Assembly: GCF_019334305.1 (NCBI RefSeq)
Contig: NZ_JAHWGH010000017.1
Coordinates: forward strand, 310,001 to 374,000
Source: Rossellomorea orangium
Lineage (GTDB): Bacteria > Bacillota > Bacilli > Bacillales > Bacillaceae_B
DNA: 64,000 nucleotides
Reading direction: 5' to 3'
Both the position numbers and the translations under genes were made by a program. The notes beneath the pieces are model-generated. The model was not told the origin of the DNA. It saw only the letters and a list, made by a program, of their open reading frames with translations, and searched no databases. Every line of letters begins with the position of its first letter. Position 1 is the stretch's first letter. Shown in pieces: positions 17,829 to 26,235 of the stretch.

Positions 17829-18953
17829 CTATTCCCCAGCGACTTCCTGGATGATGGCTACTACCATTTCAGAAAGCTTGTTTAGTTCTTCTACAGGCAT
17901 TCTTTCACTCTTGGTATGGATTTCTTCGTATCCAACTGCAAGGTTAACGGTTGGCACCCCAAATCCTGCAATGACGTTGGCGTCACTTCCGCCACCGCTT
18001 GTTAAAAGTTCGCTAGGGCGACCGATTTTCTTTGCAGCACGCTTCGCCACTTCCACTACTTCGTCACCGTCTTTGAACTTGAAGCCAGGATACATCACTT
18101 GTACTTCCACTTCGGCTTTTCCGCCCATTTCTTCGGCAACAGATGTGAAGGCTGTTTTCATTTTTTCCACTTGTGCCTCCATTTTCTCAGGGACAAGTGA
18201 ACGGGCTTCTGCTAAGATATCCGCTTGCTCGCATACGATATTCGTTGCTTTTCCGCCTTCAAAACGGCCGATGTTCGCAGTCGTCTCTTCATCGATGCGG
18301 CCAAGAGGCATTTTTGAAATGGCTTTCGCTGCAATTGTGATGGCAGATACGCCTTTTTCAGGCGCAACGCCTGCATGGGCGGTTTTCCCGTAAATCGTCG
18401 CTTTTACTTTAGCCTGTGTCGGGGCAGCCACGATGATGTTTCCTACTTTCCCATCACTATCAAGGGCAAAACCATATTTTGCTTTAACCAGGGATGAATC
18501 AAGCGCTTTCGCTCCAACAAGACCAGATTCTTCCCCTACAGTGATGATGAATTGAATGTCTCCGTGGGAAATATTATTTTCCTTGAGAACACGTACTGAC
18601 TCAAGCATCGTGGCAAGACCTGCTTTGTCATCGGCACCGAGTATGGTTGTTCCGTCAGAATAGATATAGCCATCTTCTTTAAGAGTAGGCTTAACCCCTT
18701 TTGCAGGAACAACAGTATCCATATGAGAAGTAAAGTAAATGGTATCGACACCTTCCTTATTCCCCTTCAACGTACAGATCAGGTTTCCGGCACCATGTCC
18801 CGTTTCCCCCATCGTGTCATCTTCGAATACTTCTACTCCAAGATCAGAGAATTTCTTAGTTAATACTTTTGCGATTTCCGCTTCTTCTTTCGTTTCGGAA
18901 TCGATCTGAACCAATTCCAGGAATTCATTTAATAAACGCTCTTGATTAATCAT
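17829..18953 (-). CDS. M20/M25/M40-type metallopeptidase (YqjE-like, PepT-related)
   Basis: A 374-residue di-zinc aminopeptidase-fold enzyme. Metal and catalytic positions are visible in TSHMDTVVPAKGVKP (near 78), GADDKAGLATML (near 107, bridging Asp), TVGEESGLVGAKAL (near 142, Glu-Glu) and DSDGK (near 164). PepT-like members release N-terminal residues from small peptides; YqjE specificity is not known to me. The GGAGGT site supports the start. It follows pccB by 74 bp, as yqjE follows yqjD in B. subtilis. Confidence 0.9.
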   Translation of the reverse strand: MINQERLLNEFLELVQIDSETKEEAEIAKVLTKKFSDLGVEVFEDDTMGETGHGAGNLICTLKGNKEGVDTIYFTSHMDTVVPAKGVKPTLKEDGYIYSDGTTILGADDKAGLATMLESVRVLKENNISHGDIQFIITVGEESGLVGAKALDSSLVKAKYGFALDSDGKVGNIIVAAPTQAKVKATIYGKTAHAGVAPEKGVSAITIAAKAISKMPLGRIDEETTANIGRFEGGKATNIVCEQADILAEARSLVPEKMEAQVEKMKTAFTSVAEEMGGKAEVEVQVMYPGFKFKDGDEVVEVAKRAAKKIGRPSELLTSGGGSDANVIAGFGVPTVNLAVGYEEIHTKSERMPVEELNKLSEMVVAIIQEVAGE

Positions 18954-19027
18954 TTAGTAGACCTCCACAAATATGTATTCACTCCTATAGTATAGCGTGA
19001 ATAGTCAAGGACAACAAATGGTACCAC

Positions 19028-20575
19028 TTACAGCGGGATATTGCCGTGCTTTTTCTTAGGCCGTTCTTCCCGCTTGTTTCTCATCATCTCAAGCCCCTGG
19101 ATCAATTTGATACGGGTTTCCCGTGGGTCGATGACGTCATCGACCATTCCACGTGAGGCTGCCACATAAGGATTTGCAAATTTTTCGCGGTATTCCTCAA
19201 TTTTTTGTTCACGGAGCTCTTCGGGGTTTTCACTGCCTGCGATTTCCCTGGCGAAGATGATATTCGCTGCCCCTTGAGGTCCCATGACGGCGATTTCGGC
19301 ATTCGGCCATGCAAATACTAAATCGGCACCGATCGATTTACTGTTGAGTGCCACATAAGCTCCCCCATAGGCTTTTCTTAGAATGACTGTCATCTTCGGA
19401 ACCGTCGCTTCAGAATAAGCATAAAGGATTTTAGCACCGTGACGGATGATTCCTCCATGTTCCTGCTTGATACCAGGGAAGAATCCTGTCACATCCTCGA
19501 ATGTGATCAACGGAATATTAAAGGAATCACAGAACCTGATGAAACGGGCCGCTTTGTCAGAAGAATCGATATCCAGCCCCCCTGCCATGAATTTCGGCTG
19601 GTTGCACACGAGGCCGACGACTTCACCTTTAATGCGTGCTAATCCAACTACGATGTTCTTCGCAAATTCTTTTTGAACCTCCATGAAGCTTCCTTCGTCG
19701 ACGATTTCATTGATGACCGTTCGGACGTCGTACGGACGGATGGCATCGAAAGGGATAAGATCTGTTAAGTTGGCACGGTAATCTTCTTCTTCGTTCACTT
19801 CTAAGCGAGGAGGCTTTTCTTCATTATTTTGAGGTAAATAAGTTAACAGTCTTCGAACCTCCTGTAGCACTTCTTCCTCGGTCTTTCCCCTGAAGTGGGC
19901 ATTGCCGCTTATGGAGTTATGAACCTTTGCTCCACCAAGATCTTCTGAGCTGATTTTTTCACCTGTCACGGTTTCGATGACTTTAGGACCGGTGATGAAC
20001 ATTTGACTTGTATCATCCACCATGAAGACGAAATCAGTGATGGCAGGAGAATAGACCGCACCACCGGCACAAGGCCCCATGATGACGGATATTTGTGGAA
20101 TCACCCCAGAATAGACGGCGTTCCGGTAGAAGATATGTCCATAGCCATCCAGGGAGACGACCCCTTCCTGGATCCTTGCTCCTCCTGAGTCATTCAATCC
20201 GATGAAGGGAGCACCATTTTTGACAGCAAGATCCATCACATGGGAAATCTTCTTTGCGTGCATCTCTCCCAATGCCCCTCCGAACACAGTGAAATCCTGT
20301 GAGAATAAGTAAATCGGCTTACCGTTCACTTTTCCATATCCTGTCACGACCCCGTCTCCGGGACCCTGCATCCCGTCCAGTCCAAAGTCTGAGCACCTGT
20401 GTTCGATGAATGGGTTCAGTTCCACAAAGCTTCCCGGATCGACTAACAGATCAATTCGTTCCCTTGCTGTCAACTTTCCTTTCTCATGCTGTTTGTCTAT
20501 TTTTTTATCGCCGCCGCCAAGCTCGACTTCTCTTCTGCGATCGTATAATTCGTTAATTTTTTCATAAATATCCAT
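19028..20575 (-). CDS. pccB: Propionyl-CoA carboxylase beta / acyl-CoA carboxyltransferase subunit
   Basis: A 515-residue biotin-dependent carboxyltransferase (B. subtilis YqjD family). Both crotonase-like halves are present: GGALGEMHAKKISHVMDLA and NDSGGARIQEGV in the first, ITFEDVTGFFPG and KAYGGAYVALNSK in the second. It transfers CO2 from carboxybiotin to an acyl-CoA, most likely propionyl-CoA given the methylmalonyl-CoA epimerase gene five bases upstream. No biotin carboxylase or biotin carrier subunit is encoded in this window, so it must use a partner from elsewhere. Confidence 0.9.
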   Translation of the reverse strand: MDIYEKINELYDRRREVELGGGDKKIDKQHEKGKLTARERIDLLVDPGSFVELNPFIEHRCSDFGLDGMQGPGDGVVTGYGKVNGKPIYLFSQDFTVFGGALGEMHAKKISHVMDLAVKNGAPFIGLNDSGGARIQEGVVSLDGYGHIFYRNAVYSGVIPQISVIMGPCAGGAVYSPAITDFVFMVDDTSQMFITGPKVIETVTGEKISSEDLGGAKVHNSISGNAHFRGKTEEEVLQEVRRLLTYLPQNNEEKPPRLEVNEEEDYRANLTDLIPFDAIRPYDVRTVINEIVDEGSFMEVQKEFAKNIVVGLARIKGEVVGLVCNQPKFMAGGLDIDSSDKAARFIRFCDSFNIPLITFEDVTGFFPGIKQEHGGIIRHGAKILYAYSEATVPKMTVILRKAYGGAYVALNSKSIGADLVFAWPNAEIAVMGPQGAANIIFAREIAGSENPEELREQKIEEYREKFANPYVAASRGMVDDVIDPRETRIKLIQGLEMMRNKREERPKKKHGNIPL

Positions 20576-20580
20576 TCCTG

Positions 20581-20994
20581 TTACTCCCCTTTGATGTTAG
20601 TTTTATCACAGAGTTCATATAACACACCGTGTGCCGATTTCGGATGCAAAAAAGCTACGGAAGCCCCGCCCGCACCCGGCTTCGGAGTATCATTGATCAT
20701 TCGTACCCCTTTGGTTTGAAGTTCCTCGATTCGTTCCTGGATCCCTTCGACCCCAAAGGCTATATGATGGATTCCTTCTCCCTTTTTTTCAATGAAAGAC
20801 GCAATCGGACTTTCTTTATGTAGTGGCTCCAGTAACTCAAGCTTGAGATTCCCGCAATCCAGGAATGCTACCTTTACACCTTGATTCCCCACTTCTTCAA
20901 TCTTGAGTAGTGTAAGACCTAGAGTACCTTCGTAAAATGCGAGAACATTGTCTATTGATGATACTGCTATTCCGATATGATCTACCTTTTTCAT
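20581..20994 (-). CDS. mce: Methylmalonyl-CoA epimerase
   Basis: A 138-residue VOC-fold enzyme interconverting the 2R and 2S forms of methylmalonyl-CoA, the step between propionyl-CoA carboxylation and the mutase. Metal-ligand regions appear as VDHIGIAV at the start, IHHIAFGVE near 75 and VLYELCD at the end; the family feature GAGGASVAFLHPK precedes the last. The frame extends 11 codons upstream, but the AGGGGGA site is spaced for the ATG at 20994. It is the first gene of the mce-pccB-peptidase operon. Confidence 0.92.
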   Translation of the reverse strand: MKKVDHIGIAVSSIDNVLAFYEGTLGLTLLKIEEVGNQGVKVAFLDCGNLKLELLEPLHKESPIASFIEKKGEGIHHIAFGVEGIQERIEELQTKGVRMINDTPKPGAGGASVAFLHPKSAHGVLYELCDKTNIKGE

Positions 20995-21182
20995 CCCTAT
21001 CATCCCCCTGTTGTTTGCATGCTCCACCCTTATAGTATTCCATACATGCTGTCGGATTTCCTCCTATTTCGGCGAATAATTAAAGCGCTTTCTTTTAAAC
21101 CGGTGGTTGTCTTCTATCACCATTCACGATAAAATAAAGTTGAAAATTATCTCATGCATATGTGGGAGAATGGAGCGATACA

Positions 21183-21278
21183 ATGGGTAATAAAAAAGTT
21201 CAAAAGATCGTAGTATTAGTCATGCTGTTTGCGATGATTGCATCGACGATCATGGCAGGGCTGACATTCTTATTATAG
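21183..21278 (+). CDS. Prli42-like membrane miniprotein
   Basis: A 31-codon gene: MGNKKVQKIVVLVMLFAMIA then a short hydrophobic end finishing in LTFLL. A basic N-terminus followed by one membrane helix is the pattern of Prli42, the miniprotein reported to anchor the stressosome at the membrane in Listeria and conserved in Firmicutes. A GGAG-containing leader precedes the ATG, and a perfect terminator begins eight bases after the stop, supporting a real gene. It is divergent from mce. Identification rests on size, charge pattern and recalled similarity. Confidence 0.68.
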   Translation: MGNKKVQKIVVLVMLFAMIASTIMAGLTFLL

Positions 21279-21283
21279 AAAAT

Positions 21284-21326
21284 AAAAGGATCTGCTTTTC
21301 GACTAGTCGAAAAGCAGATCCTTCTT
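21284..21326. terminator. Bidirectional terminator between the miniprotein and L,D-transpeptidase genes
   Basis: A perfect 17-bp stem (AAGGATCTGCTTTTCGA, 286-302 of this kilobase) pairs with 307-323 across a 4-base loop, with T-rich DNA on both exit sides. Confidence 0.9.
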
Positions 21327-21829
21327 TATCTTAATGCCCCATATTCTTTTCCAAGCTGTTCAAAGCTTCTCTTTGTTTTGACGACGAGTACCCTGGTGCC
21401 AATGGGGACTTTATCGAACAGATATTCAACATTGTTATTGTGCATCCGGATGCAGCCGTTGGAAATATACTTTCCTATACTCGAGGGCTGATTCGTCCCG
21501 TGTATCCCATATATCCTACCGTCCGTCCCTTCGGCGTCAAAGCCAATCCATCTTGATCCGAGAGGGTTTCTTGGATCACCTCCGGGAATGTTCTTTTTAC
21601 GATAATACGGATTTTTCGCTTTGACCGTGACATTGAATAAGCCTTCAGGAGTAAGCTCAGTGTTCTTCCCAGTAGCTACTGGGAAGGTGCCCTGGATCTC
21701 ACCGTCTGATATGAATGCCAATTGGTTGTTTTCCTTGTTCACGATGACAAACGGATCACCGGGTATCGGGTTTCTCCCCAAGGGCCAGATGGGAGAAGCA
21801 AACAAAATGATGGCAAGTAGTAATCGCAT
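21326..21829 (-). CDS. L,D-transpeptidase (YkuD domain)
   Basis: A 167-residue exported cell-wall enzyme. A hydrophobic N-terminal segment (residues 2-17) can act as signal or anchor. The YkuD domain follows: FVIVNKENNQLAFI, then IHGTNQP near 117 with the catalytic-site histidine, and ISNGCIRM near 131 with the nucleophilic cysteine. The family forms 3-3 cross-links in peptidoglycan or acts on the spore cortex. No LysM domain is present. It lies 20 bp after yqjA and is probably co-transcribed with it. Confidence 0.9.
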   Translation of the reverse strand: MRLLLAIILFASPIWPLGRNPIPGDPFVIVNKENNQLAFISDGEIQGTFPVATGKNTELTPEGLFNVTVKAKNPYYRKKNIPGGDPRNPLGSRWIGFDAEGTDGRIYGIHGTNQPSSIGKYISNGCIRMHNNNVEYLFDKVPIGTRVLVVKTKRSFEQLGKEYGALR

Positions 21830-21849
21830 CCTATCACCTTTTTCATATT

Positions 21850-22827
21850 TTAGGTGTAGTTTGCTTCACTTTCATGCTTTTTTATTCCTTTAAACGAGCT
21901 TTTCAGGAGGAGGTACTGCTCCATCTCCTGAACAAACTGATAAAGGGCGGCCCGTGTTTCGAACTCTTCCCTCGTTTTGGGTAATTCCATCTGCTCGAAT
22001 TCGACTTTCATATCGTACAGTTTTTTCAAGTAAAAGAGAGCCGTGTTACCAGGATGAATATGATCGCTCAGTTCTTCCAGGAATTCCGCAATTCGATGTC
22101 CCTGCTCCACCGTTAACGATATGGATGTGGCAATTGGCAGGATACGCTGGAGGATTTCAAATTGCTTCTCCCTCATTTTAAAGTATAAATAGTATAAGTT
22201 CTCATCTCTTAGAAAGTGGTTTTCCACATCTTTGAAGGCAATCGTCTTCGCCTCATTAAGCAATTTCTCCGTTTCCGTGATTTCTTTACCGTCCCAATCG
22301 CTGTCATTAGTCTTTAAGTAATTGATCATTTCGCAAAAAATCTTATAGAAGTTTGCTTCGATTTTCTCCTGATAATCGATCATCTGTTTGTCAACGCTTG
22401 GCATATACAGGTTCATCAGGAGGGCAATCCCGATCCCGATCACGATGATTCCCAATTCATTTTCAAACAACCCAAGGGTGACGTGTCCCGCTGAGTAAAC
22501 ATGAAGGATGATGACGGAACTTGTGACAATCCCCTCTTTTATGTTCAGTTGGACCGTAATAGGAATGAACACGAGGAGCAGCAAACCGATGACCGCCGGG
22601 TGATACGCAAAGAGTTCAAAAAATCCGGCAGAAAAAACCATTGCTATGACGCAAGCCAAAAAGCGGCTCCATGAGGCGTTCACCGATTTTTTCTTCGTAT
22701 TTTGAATGCACAGGATCGTCAATATCCCTGCTGAAACGAAGTTATCCAGGTGGAACCACTGGGCGATGCTGATGGCTGCCGCGGTGCCGATTCCTGTCTT
22801 AAGTGTCCGATATCCGATTCGAAACAT
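21850..22827 (-). CDS. yqjA: Aromatic acid exporter family protein YqjA
   Basis: A 325-residue protein with an N-terminal membrane domain of about four to five helices (residues 10-145) and a long charged C-terminal cytoplasmic domain (about 160-320), the pattern of the ArAE_1 / DUF939 family. B. subtilis YqjA is a Spo0A target reported to influence sporulation. The AGGAGAAAG site supports the ATG. Synteny between artPQR and mce matches B. subtilis. Confidence 0.85.
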   Translation of the reverse strand: MFRIGYRTLKTGIGTAAAISIAQWFHLDNFVSAGILTILCIQNTKKKSVNASWSRFLACVIAMVFSAGFFELFAYHPAVIGLLLLVFIPITVQLNIKEGIVTSSVIILHVYSAGHVTLGLFENELGIIVIGIGIALLMNLYMPSVDKQMIDYQEKIEANFYKIFCEMINYLKTNDSDWDGKEITETEKLLNEAKTIAFKDVENHFLRDENLYYLYFKMREKQFEILQRILPIATSISLTVEQGHRIAEFLEELSDHIHPGNTALFYLKKLYDMKVEFEQMELPKTREEFETRAALYQFVQEMEQYLLLKSSFKGIKKHESEANYT

Positions 22828-22892
22828 TCATCTTTCTCCTAACTACTTCATTTTTTAGCTTCTTTAGAATACCATAAACACGTTTGAACATA

Positions 22893-22931
22893 AAAAGAAG
22901 GATTAACGACGGATACCGTTAATCCTTCTCG
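22893..22931 (-). terminator. Terminator of the art operon
   Basis: AGAAGGATTAACG pairs with CGTTAATCCTTCT (22896-22929), and T5 follows on the minus strand. It lies two bases after the artR stop codon. Confidence 0.88.
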
Positions 22932-22932
22932 C

Positions 22933-23649
22933 CTACAATATTTTTTCAAGGAATTCTTTTCCCCTTTCACTTCTTGGGTTGGAGAAAAAGTCATGGGGCT
23001 CTCCTTCTTCGATGATCTTTCCATCATCCATGAACAGGATCCTGTCAGCCACTTCTCTTGCAAAACCCATTTCATGTGTGACAATGATCATCGTCATACC
23101 GGTTTCTGCAAGAGATTTCATGACATCGAGAACCTCTTTCACCATTTCAGGATCAAGGGCAGACGTCGGTTCGTCAAATAACATGACCTTTGGCTCCATG
23201 GCAAGTGCCCTGGCAATCGCAACACGCTGCTTCTGCCCACCCGATAAACGGTTCGGATATTCGTCGCTTTTTTCTTTCAAACCAACTTTTATCAAGAGGT
23301 CCGTCCCCAGTTTCTTCGCTTCTGCTTTGTTCAAGCCTTTCACTTTCACTGGAGCGTATATGACATTTTCCAAAACGGTCATATGAGGAAAGAGGTGAAA
23401 ATGCTGAAATACCATCCCGACGTCCTGTCTGACTTTGTTAATGTTTTTTCCCTTTACGAGGGCTTCTTCAAAGTATATCGATCCTGAAGTAGGCTCTTCT
23501 AAATGATTCAGGCATCGCAATAAGGTGGATTTCCCAGAACCGGAGGGACCGATCAACGCAACGACTTCCCCTTTTTCAACCGAGAAGTCAATCCCTTTAA
23601 GTACTTTCAGTTTTCCAAACGATTTAGTAATGTTTTCTCCATTAATCAT
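22933..23649 (-). CDS. artR: Amino acid ABC transporter ATP-binding protein ArtR
   Basis: A 238-residue polar amino acid ABC ATPase. Walker [10 protein letters not shown] is near residue 33, the signature [15 protein letters not shown] near 138, Walker [15 protein letters not shown] near 158 and the switch histidine in IIVTHEM near 193. It overlaps artQ by eight bases, so the two are coupled. By homology to B. subtilis YqiZ it energises arginine or other polar amino acid uptake. Confidence 0.92.
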   Translation of the reverse strand: MINGENITKSFGKLKVLKGIDFSVEKGEVVALIGPSGSGKSTLLRCLNHLEEPTSGSIYFEEALVKGKNINKVRQDVGMVFQHFHLFPHMTVLENVIYAPVKVKGLNKAEAKKLGTDLLIKVGLKEKSDEYPNRLSGGQKQRVAIARALAMEPKVMLFDEPTSALDPEMVKEVLDVMKSLAETGMTMIIVTHEMGFAREVADRILFMDDGKIIEEGEPHDFFSNPRSERGKEFLEKIL

Positions 23650-24298
23650 TACGAAGTCTCCCTTCCAGCACTTTCCCGAGTAGAGTCAAAATCATGACAA
23701 GCACATAGTAGATCAGCCCAGCGAATAATAACGGTTCAAAGAAGGAGTATAAGTCACTTCCCACCATATAAGAACGTCTCATTACATCTGCTGCACCGAT
23801 GACGGTGACGATGGCGGATTCTTTAGTAAGGGTGATGAATTCGTTCATCAACGCAGGCAGGATATTCTTGATCGCCTGCGGCAAGATCACATCTTTCATC
23901 ATTAAACGATAAGGGACTCCAAGAGCCATTGCAGCTTCCTTTTGCCCTTTATCCACTGCATTGATCCCAGCTCGGATGATTTCTGATATATAAGCAGCCG
24001 AATTCAGTGAAAACGCCAGGATTGCAGCTGAGTATGGTTCAATTTGTGTCCCGAACAGCTGGGGCGAACCATAAAAAATGATCATCAGCTGAAGAACGAG
24101 AGGTGTCCCCCTGAAGATGGACGTATAAAGGTCGGCAAGCAGTGTTAAGGGCTTGATTGAACTTATTTTGCATAGGGCAAGAAGGATACCGAACGTAAAC
24201 CCAAGTACCCCTGATAACGCGACAATCTTAAGCGTGACCTTCAATCCTTCCAGAATAAAAGGAATGGAAGGAATCAATTGTTCAAAATCTAGCGGCAT
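23642..24298 (-). CDS. artQ: Amino acid ABC transporter permease ArtQ
   Basis: A 218-residue permease with about five membrane helices and the EAA loop [21 protein letters not shown] near residue 135, which contacts the ATPase. The ATG at 24298 follows GGAGGAG; the upstream TTG at 24313 lies within that ribosome site and is unlikely. It corresponds to B. subtilis YqiY. A hairpin between artP and artQ probably lowers its expression relative to the binding protein. Confidence 0.92.
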   Translation of the reverse strand: MPLDFEQLIPSIPFILEGLKVTLKIVALSGVLGFTFGILLALCKISSIKPLTLLADLYTSIFRGTPLVLQLMIIFYGSPQLFGTQIEPYSAAILAFSLNSAAYISEIIRAGINAVDKGQKEAAMALGVPYRLMMKDVILPQAIKNILPALMNEFITLTKESAIVTVIGAADVMRRSYMVGSDLYSFFEPLLFAGLIYYVLVMILTLLGKVLEGRLRND

Positions 24299-24332
24299 GA
24301 AAATCTCCTCCAAATATGTGTTGTGCTTTTAA

Positions 24333-24368
24333 TAAGGAAGGGCTAACCGGATTAGAGGTTAGCCCTAA
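24333..24368 (-). terminator. Attenuator between artP and artQ
   Basis: GGGCTAACC pairs with GGTTAGCCC (24340-24365) across an 8-base loop, followed on the minus strand by a T-rich but interrupted run. It sits within the operon, so partial termination or 3'-end protection would give more binding protein than permease, a common arrangement for such transporters. Confidence 0.7.
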
Positions 24369-24374
24369 ATCAAT

Positions 24375-25151
24375 CTACTGTTCTCCGTTAAACCATTTTT
24401 CAGCCAATTTATCCAATTCTCCCTCGTCTTTAAGCTTCTTCAATGCATCATTGAATTCACTTGTAAGCTCGCTGTCCTTTGGAAGTGCAACAGCCGAACC
24501 GGCCTCTTCTTCACTTACATTCATTGTATTTCCTTGAAGCTCATCGTTCTTGTCCAGATAGCCATTTGCTACCGTATTTTCAATGATGATCGCGTCAAAC
24601 CGTCCGTTTTGCAGATCCTGGATCAATTCGGGAATGCGGTCACGTGTATCGACTTTCAACTTGATCTTTTTAGAAAGCTCCTCTGCAGCATCCTGTTGGA
24701 TGGAGCCAAGCTGAACGCCAACTGTTTTGCCGTCAAGATCTTTTTCACTTTGTATTCCGCTATTTTGGGTGGAGATGATCATATCCTTCGCCGTATAGTA
24801 AACGTCACTGAAGTCAACGTTCTTTTGTCGCTCGGGCGTTGGAGTCATGGCAGAGAGTACGAAATCCACTTGGCCTGTTTTCAAGGCTGAAATTAATCCG
24901 CTGAATTCCATATCCTTGATTTCAATTTCATAACCCATTTCATCTGCGAGCATATTGGCTAGATCAATATCGTATCCGATGATTTTATCGCTATTGGCGG
25001 TATCTACGTATTCAAACGGTTTATAGTCAGCCGACGTCCCCATGATCAGTTTATCCGATTCACCTGATGCAGCCTTCTCTCCCCCTGAACCGCATGCTGC
25101 TAGAGTAGTAGATAGAATTAAAAATGATACTAGAAATAATAGCTTTTTCAT
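24375..25151 (-). CDS. artP: Amino acid ABC transporter substrate-binding lipoprotein ArtP
   Basis: A 258-residue family-3 solute-binding protein. The lipobox TLAAC places lipid attachment at Cys20. Family features: MGTSADYKPFEYVD, GYDIDLANMLADEMGYE, FVLSAMTPTPERQKNVDFSDVYY and VGVQLGSIQQD, which form the two lobes that clamp an amino acid. It corresponds to B. subtilis YqiX (arginine). It is the first gene of the artPQR operon, with a good sigma-A promoter and a candidate CodY site upstream. Confidence 0.92.
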   Translation of the reverse strand: MKKLLFLVSFLILSTTLAACGSGGEKAASGESDKLIMGTSADYKPFEYVDTANSDKIIGYDIDLANMLADEMGYEIEIKDMEFSGLISALKTGQVDFVLSAMTPTPERQKNVDFSDVYYTAKDMIISTQNSGIQSEKDLDGKTVGVQLGSIQQDAAEELSKKIKLKVDTRDRIPELIQDLQNGRFDAIIIENTVANGYLDKNDELQGNTMNVSEEEAGSAVALPKDSELTSEFNDALKKLKDEGELDKLAEKWFNGEQ

Positions 25152-25216
25152 TGTGATTCCCCCTTGGATGTTTTGTATAAATATAATATATAATGTATAT
25201 TAATTACTATATTCGT

Positions 25217-25244
25217 ATTGTATCAGAGATTAATTTTTATGCAA
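25217..25244 (-). promoter_or_regulatory. Sigma-A promoter of artPQR
   Basis: On the minus strand TTGCAT (25244-25239), a 16-bp spacer and TACAAT (25222-25217) lie about 66 bp before the artP start codon. The AT-rich leader downstream contains TAATTAATATACATTATATA, which might hold an operator; I cannot assign it. Confidence 0.65.
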
Positions 25245-25273
25245 TAGTATTTATAATCATAAATAAATGTTTA

Positions 25274-25288
25274 TATTTTCTGAAAATT
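25274..25288. promoter_or_regulatory. Candidate CodY-binding site upstream of artP
   Basis: TATTTTCTGAAAATT matches 14 of 15 positions of the CodY consensus AATTTTCWGAAAATT. It lies about 30 bp upstream of the -35 element. CodY control of amino acid uptake is typical in Bacillus. The site is read directly; its use is inference. Confidence 0.55.
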
Positions 25289-25631
25289 AAAGATGATACT
25301 ACCAACATTTTACATAGTAGATGAATTCTAAAGGGATGGATAATATTCAAATTCTATGCATTATCGGGAGAATTGAGTGTGGGGGAAGATTTTTGTAGAT
25401 TTAGTTGACGTTTCACCCTTCATTGAGAGAAAAAGTGTATGGATTGGATAAGGGAGAGGCACTTATAATGGACATGTTGTTGAGGATACACCTATCTGGA
25501 ATCTCAAGTGGCCAGATCCTGCTTTCATATACCTTCAGATATTGGTTTTTGATGGTAATTGCGTCATTTTCATAAAGAATTGCGTTTTTCAGTAAAAAAA
25601 GGAAATCGTATTCAATCCCCTTTCCCAAAAT
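25289..25631. other. Intergenic DNA without a recognised gene
   Basis: This stretch between the art promoter and the brxB terminator holds a 71-codon minus-strand frame (25413-25628) with no ribosome site, no recognisable motif and irregular composition, which I do not accept as a gene. I see no tRNA, T-box or riboswitch core here. Confidence 0.5.
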
Positions 25632-25683
25632 AAAAAACCCGTCAAGCTTCTCACATTACCTGCGAGAAACCTGACGGGCTTTT
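25632..25683 (-). terminator. Terminator of brxB
   Basis: CCCGTCA pairs with TGACGGG, extended inside by a second helix (GCTTCTC with GAGAAAC) in an imperfect stem at 25638-25678, with T6 on the minus-strand exit. Confidence 0.75.
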
Positions 25684-25692
25684 TCAACTTCC

Positions 25693-26130
25693 TTATACTT
25701 CTTCACAATACTGATCGAAATAGGATTGAAGTTTATTCACAACGGACATTGGATCATGCCCTTCAATCTCGTGTCTTTCGACCATCGTTAACAGCTTTCC
25801 GTCTTTAAGCAGGGCGAAAGACGGTGAGGAAGGCGGGTAACCTGTAAAGTAACTGCGTGCTTTCGCAGTCGCTTCTTTATCCTGACCTGCAAAAACCGTT
25901 ACCAATTGATCCGGTCTCTTATCAAAGTGAATGGAATGGGCAGCTGCCGGACGGGCGATTCCACCTGCACAACCACAAACGGAGTTGATCATCACGAGGG
26001 TTGTACCTTCCTTTGAAAATGCTTGATCCACGTCTTCTTCTGTTGTCAGTTGCGTATATCCTGCCGTTTCGATTTCCTGACGGGCCTGACGGACTACGTC
26101 GTTCATTAATAAATTGAAATCTATATCCAT
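25693..26130 (-). CDS. brxB: Bacilliredoxin BrxB (YqiW)
   Basis: A 145-residue thioredoxin-like protein of the BrxA/BrxB family, which removes bacillithiol from S-bacillithiolated proteins. The active-site motif CGC ([15 protein letters not shown]) lies near residue 53 and the cis-proline region [16 protein letters not shown] near 110. The frame extends 12 codons upstream, but AAAGGAGAG is spaced for the ATG at 26130 (MDIDFNLL). It is probably monocistronic. Confidence 0.92.
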   Translation of the reverse strand: MDIDFNLLMNDVVRQARQEIETAGYTQLTTEEDVDQAFSKEGTTLVMINSVCGCAGGIARPAAAHSIHFDKRPDQLVTVFAGQDKEATAKARSYFTGYPPSSPSFALLKDGKLLTMVERHEIEGHDPMSVVNKLQSYFDQYCEEV

Positions 26131-26235
26131 GCTAAACTCTCCTTTTATCGCTATCTTAATCATCATTCCACTAAAAACGAAGGGATTTGATTTACCCTTA
26201 TCATAACAATTTCAAACCATATCTTTCAATTAAAA

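Noticed and set aside
25413..25628. 71-codon minus-strand frame between brxB and artP
   Set aside because: No ribosome site, no domain or regular coding pattern, and it ends just before the brxB terminator; treated as non-coding.
25289..25631. Riboswitch or T-box upstream of artP or brxB
   Set aside because: No T-box core, no known riboswitch consensus and no paired antiterminator/terminator arrangement could be found.
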